From contig SVHG01000001.1 of NCBI GenBank assembly GCA_015055965.1, positions 149,650 to 213,649 on the forward strand: a stretch of DNA of 64,000 bases, read 5' to 3'. Position numbers and translations under genes: made by a program. This document shows, piece after piece, positions 6,779 through 13,877 of the stretch. The stretch comes from Clostridiales bacterium (GTDB lineage: Bacteria; Bacillota; Clostridia; Christensenellales; Borkfalkiaceae). Position 1 is the stretch's first letter. Each line of letters starts with the position of its first letter. The notes beneath the pieces are model-generated. The model was not told where the DNA came from and searched no databases. It worked only from the letters and a program-made list of their open reading frames with translations.

Positions 6779-9493
6779 ATGTTAGAATTAAAGGACATTA
6801 TTAAACATTACGAAGTGGGCGATTTGGTTGTTGAAGCTCTTAAGGGAGTTAGCCTTTCCTTCCGCAAAAACGAATTCGTTTCCATATTAGGCCCTTCGGG
6901 TTGCGGTAAAACCACCCTATTAAATATTATCGGTGGGCTTGACCGCTACACCGCAGGCGATATAGTTATAAACGGCGTTTCCACCAAGCTTTATACGGAT
7001 AGCGACTGGGATGCTTACAGAAACCATTCAATCGGCTTCGTTTTTCAAAGCTATAACCTTATTCCCCATCAAACGGTTTTAGCCAACGTAGAGCTTGCGT
7101 TAACCCTTTCGGGCGTTGATCCTAAAACGCGTAAGGAACGCGCAACCAAAGCCTTAGAAAAGGTGGGGCTTGGCGATCAACTTAAAAAGCTACCCGCTCA
7201 GCTTTCAGGCGGTCAGATGCAAAGGGTTGCAATCGCAAGAGCAATAGTTAACGATCCCGAAATTATTCTTGCAGACGAGCCCACCGGCGCGCTTGATACC
7301 GAAACGAGTATTCAGGTAATGGATATTTTAAAGGAGCTTTCACAAGACAAGCTGGTTATCATGGTTACCCATAACCCAGAGCTTGCGCAAGCTTATTCCA
7401 GCCGTATTATCAATCTTAGGGACGGCTTGGTAAAGGACGATTCAGACCCATTCCACGTAACGCTTGCAGATAAAAACGAAAGTCAAGATAGTGATAGCAA
7501 AAACGTTAAGGAAAAGAAGAAAAAACCCTCTATGAGCTTCTTAACCGCACTTTCGCTATCCCTTAAAAACCTTGGAACAAAGAAGGCAAGAACAATGCTA
7601 ACCTCCTTTGCAGGCTCTATTGGTATAATTGGTATTGCTCTAATACTTTCTCTTTCAAGCGGTTTTTCTACTTATATAGATAACGTTCAGCGCGACACGT
7701 TAACCAACTACCCCATAAGCTTAACCAAGAGCACTATGAATATGCAAAGCTTTGCGACCTCTTTTATGGAAGCAGGCAAAACGGAAAATTTAACCAAGTT
7801 CCCCGATGGCAATACGGTTGAGCCAAATAAAATGATTGAAGGAATGCTAGACACTCTTTCACAAACCTTTGGCTCTAACGACTTGGTTGCCTTTAAACAG
7901 TATATAGACTCTAACCCGGATTTATTTGATCCCACCAAGCAAGATAAGATAAGCGCTATTTCCTATTCCTATAACTTTGGCTTTGACCTTTACCAAAAGG
8001 AAAATAACGGCGATTACCGCAGAATTAACTATTTAGACTCCGACGTTAACACCTATCTTCCCTCCGAAATTGATCCCAACGTAAAAAAAGCGTTTGAAAG
8101 CGTTTACGGAACGTTTAGATCCATGATGGCAACGGGAACGTGGGGAGAAATTCTTGGAAATAACGACCTTATTAAATTACAGTACGATCTTCTTGACGGC
8201 GCGACCAAAAAGAGCGATTGGCCCTCTCAAGCAGGACCTAGCGAGGACGGAACTTGGCCTATAATGATAGTCGTTGACCAATATAATAGAATCCCCGACT
8301 ATTCTTTATATATGATGGGACTTCTTTCAGACCAAGAGGTTCAGTATATGTTAACCGAAATGGTTTACAAGATGCAAGACAGACAGCTTGGAACTAACGA
8401 CGCTGATAAGAAGCTTAAGGAAATCTTCGGCGACGACTTTAAGCCCTATAGCAACCCCATCACCTTTGACGACCTTATCGGTAAGGAATACGACGTTCTT
8501 CTTAAAGGTCAGTATTACACTAAAACGGGTGAAAAATCGGTTGCAGGTAACACCTTTAACGTTTATGAAAAAACCCTTTCAGCTAAGGACATTCTTGACG
8601 GCACGGTTGCAAACGCAAACGAAGAAATTAACCAATCGGTAAAAATTAAGGTTTGCGGTATTTTAAGATTAAAGGAAGGTGCTTCCGCAGGTGCGCTTTC
8701 CCAATCCATTTATTACACACCTAAGTTTACAGAATATTTAATGGACAAAACGCAAACACTTCCCGCAGTTAAGGATCAAATGCAATATTTAGATTATGAC
8801 AACGGCTTAGGAACTGTGTTCAGCGTTATTCCTTACGAAGGAAACCATTGGTTTAACCCCATTGACGAAAAGGGCGGAAAGCTCTTAACGGCTACCTCTA
8901 CCAGCCTTGGCCTGGTTGATAAAAACGATCCTTTATCAATCTCTATTTACCCCACTTCGTTCGAAAATAAGGACTACGTTGTAGAAATTATTAACAATTA
9001 CAACAATACCTTAGAGGATGAATCAAAGAAAATTCAGTACACCGATTATATTGGAATGATGATTAGCTCTATCACCGTTATCATAGATGCTATTACCTAT
9101 ATTTTAATTGCATTCGTTTCTATTTCTCTTGTGGTTTCTTCTATTATGATAGGCGTTATTACCTATATTTCAGTTTTAGAAAGAACTAAGGAAATTGGTG
9201 TGCTTCGCGCAATGGGCGCTTCTAAAAAAGACGTTGCCCGTGTGTTCAACGCAGAAACGGTTATTATCGGCTTCGTTTCGGGTATGCTGGGTATAATTAT
9301 TACCATTATTTTAAATATTCCCATAAGCTTAATTATTAAGTCTTTAGCGGGTATCGCAGGCGTTTCTACTCTTCCCGTTGCAGGCGGTATTATATTAGTT
9401 TGCATAAGCGTTCTTCTAACCTTGATTGCAGGCATTATTCCTTCCGGCATGGCTTCCAAAAAAGACCCCGTTATTGCTTTACGTAGCGAATAA
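6779..9493 (+). CDS. MacB-like ABC transporter, ATPase-permease fusion
   Basis: 904 residues from ATG 6779, which follows GGGAG; the open frame extends 12 codons upstream to a TTG without support. The N-terminal ATPase has Walker A GPSGCGKTT (about 38-46), signature LSGGQMQRVAIARA and Walker B ILADEPTGALD. A first membrane helix follows (IGIIGIALILSLSS), then a ~450-residue extracytoplasmic region and three C-terminal helices with an FtsX-type sequence (ERTKEIGVLRAMGAS). This is the MacB/FtsX mechanotransmission type, which moves lipoproteins, peptides or antibiotics rather than importing nutrients. It stands alone without a periplasmic partner, as usual in Gram-positives. Substrate unknown. 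Confidence 0.88.
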   Translation: MLELKDIIKHYEVGDLVVEALKGVSLSFRKNEFVSILGPSGCGKTTLLNIIGGLDRYTAGDIVINGVSTKLYTDSDWDAYRNHSIGFVFQSYNLIPHQTVLANVELALTLSGVDPKTRKERATKALEKVGLGDQLKKLPAQLSGGQMQRVAIARAIVNDPEIILADEPTGALDTETSIQVMDILKELSQDKLVIMVTHNPELAQAYSSRIINLRDGLVKDDSDPFHVTLADKNESQDSDSKNVKEKKKKPSMSFLTALSLSLKNLGTKKARTMLTSFAGSIGIIGIALILSLSSGFSTYIDNVQRDTLTNYPISLTKSTMNMQSFATSFMEAGKTENLTKFPDGNTVEPNKMIEGMLDTLSQTFGSNDLVAFKQYIDSNPDLFDPTKQDKISAISYSYNFGFDLYQKENNGDYRRINYLDSDVNTYLPSEIDPNVKKAFESVYGTFRSMMATGTWGEILGNNDLIKLQYDLLDGATKKSDWPSQAGPSEDGTWPIMIVVDQYNRIPDYSLYMMGLLSDQEVQYMLTEMVYKMQDRQLGTNDADKKLKEIFGDDFKPYSNPITFDDLIGKEYDVLLKGQYYTKTGEKSVAGNTFNVYEKTLSAKDILDGTVANANEEINQSVKIKVCGILRLKEGASAGALSQSIYYTPKFTEYLMDKTQTLPAVKDQMQYLDYDNGLGTVFSVIPYEGNHWFNPIDEKGGKLLTATSTSLGLVDKNDPLSISIYPTSFENKDYVVEIINNYNNTLEDESKKIQYTDYIGMMISSITVIIDAITYILIAFVSISLVVSSIMIGVITYISVLERTKEIGVLRAMGASKKDVARVFNAETVIIGFVSGMLGIIITIILNIPISLIIKSLAGIAGVSTLPVAGGIILVCISVLLTLIAGIIPSGMASKKDPVIALRSE

Positions 9494-9525
9494 TCGTTAA
9501 TTAATCGACTTATAGGCTAACTTTT
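9492..9525 (-). repeat. 36 bp dispersed element, copy 5
   Basis: Reverse orientation: TTAATCGACTTATAGG with a CTAACTTTT arm. It overlaps the TAA stop (9491-9493) of the ABC transporter gene and precedes its terminator. Confidence 0.75.
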
Positions 9526-9535
9526 AACAAAAATT

Positions 9536-9569
9536 AACGCCCTTTTGCTAAATACAAAAGGGCGTTTTT
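9536..9569 (+). terminator. Rho-independent terminator after the ABC transporter
   Basis: AACGCCCTTTT / AAAAGGGCGTT stem, 9-nt loop, then TTTTT. It could also serve the leftward gene ending at 9626. Confidence 0.85.
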
Positions 9570-9625
9570 ATTATGCTTTTTTTAGTTTAAATTGTAAAGG
9601 GTAAGCCGTTTGATTCGTGGCGTTT

Positions 9626-10801
9626 TTACTTTAAATATTGGGTAAAACCGCTTGCAAACAGCAAATGAAATGCAGTTGGCTTTTCAGTTATATAGGGCGC
9701 AAGATAAAGGGCTTTAGAGCGTTGCTTTGCGTTATAGTGCTCTACCGAATATTTTCTTCCGCCGTACTGCCGTTTGAGCATAGCACTATCTTCTTCTATT
9801 TGTTCAAGCTGTTGCTTTATAACCTTTAAAAGCTCTTTATTTGCCGTTATTTTACTCTTATACTCTTCTATCTTTTTTATATCGTATAAATAATCCGGCA
9901 AGCTAACCCTCTTTTTAATATACTCGTTAGCAAAAAGAGAGTTAATCTCATTCTCTTCTAACACCACGCCGGGAAGAGAAAGAGTAAAAGAGGTATCGTT
10001 GGTAAAATAAAGCTCGTACGATCTTAAAATCATTTTATAAAGCAAGTATTCCCTTTCACCCTTTAAAGAAAGATTTTGCATCTTTAAAAGAATGCTCGAA
10101 GCAGAGCTTGCAATATTTCCACAGCCTGAAAGATATTCGCTGGCGATTACGTAAAGCAAGGCAAGAATAAGCTTTTCTAAAGATCTGGTAGCCAAATAGC
10201 TTTTTAACTCTTTTAAGCCTTCATTTAAACAATTTTCCGCCCTTTTGCAGTCAAAAAGCCCCGCTATAGATTGATTAACTAACATTTCAACGAAAAATAT
10301 CTTTTTAGATAAAACGCATCTGATTCCATCTGCAACTTTATTTTTACCGCAAGCAGAAAGCAAATTTTCGTCAATTATTAAAAGGTTATTATTATTCTCT
10401 AACACCCTTAATAAAAATGAAGAAAATTCAAAATCAAGGGGAATATACGTAACCCTTGCGTTAGTGTTTAAGCAGTAATCTAAAGCAAACAAAGCCAACT
10501 GCTCGTCACCGATAACGATTAATTCTTGCAAGTTGTTAACGCTGTTTAAAAGCTTGGGGGTGCTTTGCAAAAAGGGAATTTCTTCATCTAAGCAAAAGCA
10601 AGCTAAATTTTGCCCGCTAAACAAATCCTTAATAGATTTACCAAGCTCATACCAACCCTTTTCATAACACAAGATTGCTTTTTGACTATTTTGCGAAAGC
10701 TCTTGCTTAATAACTTCTAGGCAATTACCGCAACGCAAATTTTTATTTAAAATAATGCTTGCGGTGGAACTTTCCACCGCAAGCGCGCTATTAATCTTCA
10801 T
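9626..10801 (-). CDS. Unknown protein resembling a degenerate iron-type alcohol/glycerol-1-phosphate dehydrogenase
   Basis: 391 residues. The N-terminal half alternates strands and helices like the Rossmann part of the iron-containing alcohol dehydrogenase / dehydroquinate synthase superfamily (ELIVIGDEQLALFALDYC, then RVTYIPLDF). The C-terminal half is helical. Key features are altered: no GGGS-type nucleotide loop is visible, and at the usual metal-binding 'HGE' position the sequence reads LKGEREYLLYKM. It may therefore be a non-catalytic relative. Its start overlaps the upstream PHP-like gene by 11 bp, so the two are co-translated. The family assignment is tentative. Confidence 0.4.
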   Translation of the reverse strand: MKINSALAVESSTASIILNKNLRCGNCLEVIKQELSQNSQKAILCYEKGWYELGKSIKDLFSGQNLACFCLDEEIPFLQSTPKLLNSVNNLQELIVIGDEQLALFALDYCLNTNARVTYIPLDFEFSSFLLRVLENNNNLLIIDENLLSACGKNKVADGIRCVLSKKIFFVEMLVNQSIAGLFDCKRAENCLNEGLKELKSYLATRSLEKLILALLYVIASEYLSGCGNIASSASSILLKMQNLSLKGEREYLLYKMILRSYELYFTNDTSFTLSLPGVVLEENEINSLFANEYIKKRVSLPDYLYDIKKIEEYKSKITANKELLKVIKQQLEQIEEDSAMLKRQYGGRKYSVEHYNAKQRSKALYLAPYITEKPTAFHLLFASGFTQYLK

Positions 10802-12032
10802 AACGGCCCTTACTCTTACCTATTTGTGCAAACAAGGTAATCCTACGTTGAAAATCCGGGCATTTTTTAATACTCTTATTAGAGAAAAATCCGTCGTCCC
10901 TATTAATATTCATACTGATTTCGCTTCCGAGTAAAGCGTAAGCGCATTTTTCAATATAAGCCCTGCAAGAAGCAGGCGCAGCGCAACCGAAGTGATTTCT
11001 TGGGTATTCCGTTTTTTCTGCAAACACAGCAAGCATTTCGCGTTTTTCTATAGCTTTAATAAAATCTACTATCATGCTGGCGCTTAAGTTTTGCGCAGAA
11101 ATACAGATAACGTTAAAGCCCATCTTCTTCGCTCTTTCTATTTCCGCTTCAAAATCAAGAAGAGTTTGCTCGCTTTCCGTTTGGTTCTTTAGCCAGTTAT
11201 TGGGCGCGCTGTATTCGTACGCCGCCGCACAGCCGTGCCTTTTAGCAATAGCCATATAATCTGCAAGAGCAGGAGGCGTTAAGCCGGCTTCTACACTGTT
11301 AAAGTTGTGGCGAAGAGCAGAGATTAAATCGTATCTGTAAAAGGGATCGTTGGCGTCACAAAGCAGGTTATACTCACCTTCTAAAATATCCAAGCAAAGA
11401 GTAGTTCTTAAAAATTCCGCAAGTCTTCTTCCCTTACCAAACTTTTGCTCTAATTTAACGGCAGTTGCCATGTATACGTGCTTCAAGGTAAGGGTTGCGC
11501 CCTTTTTACCTTTAACGAATTTGTAAACGTCTCTATCAAAATCCAAGCTCATATCGTACTTGCGAAGCTTTCTATTGATTTTTTCGCAAACGATTTTTGC
11601 CCTTTGCACGCATTGTTCCCTAAATGAAGTAAGCAAGGGCTTAAATTCCTGCTTGCACTCCGGCGTGATAGAATAAAAGGAAGCTAAGCATTCCTTGCCC
11701 TCTTTATCTGAAAGAGTAACCTCAAAGCCGTTAAGCGCAGATATTCCCAAAACGTTACAAGAATAAATAAATTCCTCATTTGCAAATTCCGTACCGTAAT
11801 CGCAAGAGCAAGCAACCTTTACACCGCTCTTATACGCCATATATGCAGCCAACGAAGGCGTATAGGGCGAAAAAGAAAAGTCTGTGTGAATATTAAGGTT
11901 AACCTCTTTTAACTTTCTATCGGGAACAAGCTGGGGTTCAACCGCTTCCCTATTTTTTAAATCTTTAATTATTATCCTTCTTATAAACCCAAAGCTACTG
12001 TTAAGCCTTTCTATTAATTTTTCACTTTGCAT
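10791..12032 (-). CDS. PHP-domain-like protein with altered metal ligands
   Basis: 413 residues. Residues ~45-115 follow the layout of PHP phosphoesterases, but the signature HxHxxxS reads NIHTDFSFS, the DHD motif reads CDYGTE and the PGxE motif reads NGFEV. Several metal ligands are therefore replaced, which argues for lost or changed catalysis. The rest has alternating helices and strands (for example GFNVICISAQNLSASMIVDF) consistent with completion of a TIM-like barrel. It is the first gene of a two-gene operon with the dehydrogenase-like protein and has a consensus promoter at 12067-12095. Function unknown. Confidence 0.5.
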   Translation of the reverse strand: MQSEKLIERLNSSFGFIRRIIIKDLKNREAVEPQLVPDRKLKEVNLNIHTDFSFSPYTPSLAAYMAYKSGVKVACSCDYGTEFANEEFIYSCNVLGISALNGFEVTLSDKEGKECLASFYSITPECKQEFKPLLTSFREQCVQRAKIVCEKINRKLRKYDMSLDFDRDVYKFVKGKKGATLTLKHVYMATAVKLEQKFGKGRRLAEFLRTTLCLDILEGEYNLLCDANDPFYRYDLISALRHNFNSVEAGLTPPALADYMAIAKRHGCAAAYEYSAPNNWLKNQTESEQTLLDFEAEIERAKKMGFNVICISAQNLSASMIVDFIKAIEKREMLAVFAEKTEYPRNHFGCAAPASCRAYIEKCAYALLGSEISMNINRDDGFFSNKSIKKCPDFQRRITLFAQIGKSKGRYED

Positions 12033-12066
12033 AGCTACCTCTTAGGCGATTGTTTATTTGCCTTTT

Positions 12067-12095
12067 ATTTTACAGCAAAATGCAAGAAATGTCAA
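12067..12095 (-). promoter_or_regulatory. Promoter for the PHP-like operon
   Basis: Minus strand TTGACA (12090-12095), 17 bp spacer, TAAAAT (12067-12072). The start codon lies 35 bp downstream and is preceded by AAGAGGT. Confidence 0.8.
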
Positions 12096-12163
12096 TACTT
12101 TTGCTAAATTTTACCGCCAAAAGATAAAAGTAAAAAAAATTATAAAAAATTTTCAAAAAAGGC

Positions 12164-12191
12164 TTGTAAAATGCCAAATTTATGTTATAAT
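12164..12191 (+). promoter_or_regulatory. Promoter for the HU gene
   Basis: TTGTAA (12164-12169), 16 bp spacer, TATAAT (12186-12191). The HU start codon is 43 bp downstream. Confidence 0.75.
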
Positions 12192-12233
12192 ATAATTAGT
12201 CTTAAAAGGCAATTAACATTTTGGAGGTATATT

Positions 12234-12506
12234 ATGAACAAAAGTGAATTTATTAGAGCTTATGCAGACAAATTAGGGGTAACCATTAAAGAAGCAGAAC
12301 ATAACTTTGAAGCGCTTGTTGATACTTTAGCTGCTTCATTAGAAAAAGGTGAATACGTTCACATTTCCGGATTTGCTACCTTTGAAGTTAAAGAAAAGGC
12401 AGCAAGAGAGGGTGTTAACCCCAAAACCGGCGAGAAGATCGTTATCCCCGCTTGCAAGTCACCCAACGTAAAATTCAGCAAAGCATTTAAGGATCTTTTT
12501 AACTAA
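12234..12506 (+). CDS. hup: DNA-binding protein HU
   Basis: 90 residues, the standard length. ATG 12234 follows TTGGAGGTATATT; the open frame upstream overlaps the promoter and is not translated. The sequence begins MNKSEFIRAYADKLG, and the beta-arm region has the HU pattern GFATFEVKEKAAREGVNPKT followed by IPACKSPNVKFSKAFKD. It binds and bends DNA as a dimer in the nucleoid. A hairpin terminator follows at 12521, so the gene is monocistronic. Confidence 0.96.
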   Translation: MNKSEFIRAYADKLGVTIKEAEHNFEALVDTLAASLEKGEYVHISGFATFEVKEKAAREGVNPKTGEKIVIPACKSPNVKFSKAFKDLFN

Positions 12507-12520
12507 TAAATTAATAACGG

Positions 12521-12551
12521 ATATCCGCTCTTAACGGGCGGATATTTTTTT
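12521..12551 (+). terminator. Rho-independent terminator after HU
   Basis: ATATCCGC / GCGGATAT stem followed by a run of seven T. Confidence 0.85.
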
Positions 12552-12647
12552 ATTCTTAATTTTTAGCCTGTTTTTAGTATTACGCGCTAAAAGCAAAAAA
12601 AATAAATTCATTATTTCTTTATTGTTTTAAAAACAAACTATTTTAAT

Positions 12648-12682
12648 AAAAAGTGGCTCTATAGCGCGGTTATTAACCAATT
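12648..12682 (+). repeat. 36 bp dispersed element, copy 6
   Basis: AAAAAGTGG arm, core CTATAGCGCGGTTATTA, CCAATT arm. It lies between the HU terminator and the DegV promoter. The rest of this 325 bp spacer holds only small hairpins (12681-12717) and the DegV promoter. Confidence 0.75.
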
Positions 12683-12717
12683 CTACCAGCAGTAGAGCTG
12701 TTTTTTTTAACTCTACT
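12681..12717 (+). other. Overlapping alternative hairpins upstream of DegV
   Basis: TCTAC-cagc-AGTAGA can form one hairpin followed by GCTGTTTTTTTT; the same AGTAGAG can instead pair with CTCTACT downstream. Mutually exclusive pairing is typical of attenuators, but the recognised DegV promoter lies downstream of it, so its transcript is unclear. Confidence 0.3.
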
Positions 12718-12758
12718 ACCCGTTTTAAATGAGTATAGCTACCTTGTTTAAATTTTAA

Positions 12759-12787
12759 GTGACATTTTTTTTAATTTATAATATAAT
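12759..12787 (+). promoter_or_regulatory. Promoter for the DegV gene
   Basis: GTGACA (12759-12764, five of six matches), 17 bp spacer, TATAAT (12782-12787). An AAGGTAGGT ribosome binding site follows before the ATG at 12832. Confidence 0.75.
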
Positions 12788-12831
12788 GTTTACGTAAAAC
12801 AAATGCAAAACAAAACAAGGTAGGTAACGTT

Positions 12832-13722
12832 ATGAGTAATTACGTATTAAGCGCTTGTTCAACCGTTGATTTAAGCGTTGAAAGATTAGCGGAAAGAAAT
12901 ATTAGTTGGAAGTCTTTCCATTATTTTATTGATGAAAAGGAATTTGCAGACGATATGTTTTCTAAGTCTATGAGCATGAAGGATTTTTACGATTCTATGC
13001 TTCAAGGCAAGATGACGAGAACTTCACAAATCAACACCGAAGAATATTTTGAATATTTTGAAGGCTTATTTGAAAAGTATGATGAAATCGTTCACGTAAC
13101 CCTTTCTTCAGGGCTTTCAGGCTCATTTAACAGTGCGCGTATTGCGAGCGAAATGCTTAAAGAAAAATATCCTAATAAGAAGCTTTACTTAATTGACTCT
13201 CTTGGAGCATCCGGCGGTCACGGTTTAATTGTTGAGCTTTTAGCAGATAAGCGTGATAAAGGCGCAACCGCAAGCGAGCTGTTTGAATACGGCGAAAAGC
13301 TTAAATTAAACGTTCACTTTGACTTTTATTCCACTGATTTAACCTTTTACGTTCGTGGCGGACGCGTTTCTAAGGCTGCCGGTCTTATTGGTAACATCTT
13401 AAAGATTTGCCCCGTTTTAGATATGAATAACGAAGGTAAGCTTATAGTTAGAAGAAAGGCTCACGGCAAGATTAAAGCTGCAGAAGCTCTTTTAGAGAAC
13501 ATGACTAATTGCGCCTTAAACGGAATGGATTACAACGGAAGATGTATCGTTTGCCACTCTAACTGCATAGCAGAAGCTAACCGCGTTGTTGCTTTAATTG
13601 AAGAACGCTTTGAAAACCTAAAGGGTAAAATTGACGTATACCCCATTGGCCCTACCATTGGTAGCCACTCCGGCCCGGGAACGGTTGCATTATTCTACGT
13701 TGGAAGCGAACGCGGTATCTAA
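12832..13722 (+). CDS. DegV family fatty-acid-binding protein
   Basis: 296 residues, typical of the family. Landmarks are CSTVDLS near the N-terminus (usually DSTADL), TSQINTEEYFEYFE, LSSGLSGSFNSARIA and FYVRGGRVSKAAGLIG. DegV/FakB proteins hold a fatty acid chain and, in many Firmicutes, present it to the kinase FakA to make acyl phosphate for phospholipids. No fakA is seen here, so the fatty-acid kinase role is inferred from the family. The gene is flanked by its own promoter and a strong terminator. Confidence 0.9.
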   Translation: MSNYVLSACSTVDLSVERLAERNISWKSFHYFIDEKEFADDMFSKSMSMKDFYDSMLQGKMTRTSQINTEEYFEYFEGLFEKYDEIVHVTLSSGLSGSFNSARIASEMLKEKYPNKKLYLIDSLGASGGHGLIVELLADKRDKGATASELFEYGEKLKLNVHFDFYSTDLTFYVRGGRVSKAAGLIGNILKICPVLDMNNEGKLIVRRKAHGKIKAAEALLENMTNCALNGMDYNGRCIVCHSNCIAEANRVVALIEERFENLKGKIDVYPIGPTIGSHSGPGTVALFYVGSERGI

Positions 13723-13747
13723 TTTCAAACACACTAACTCTCAATAT

Positions 13748-13797
13748 AAAAAATATGCGATAATCGCTTTATACAGGCGGTTATCGCATATTTTTTT
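13748..13797. terminator. Bidirectional terminator between DegV and the restriction operon
   Basis: Perfect 16-bp stem AAAAAATATGCGATAA / TTATCGCATATTTTTT with T-runs on both strands, between convergent genes. Confidence 0.88.
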
Positions 13798-13877
13798 GTT
13801 TTAACACTAGTATTTTTAATTTTATTTTAAACCTAATTTTAATAAAAAGCCAAAGAGTAACTTCGGCTTTTTTACTG

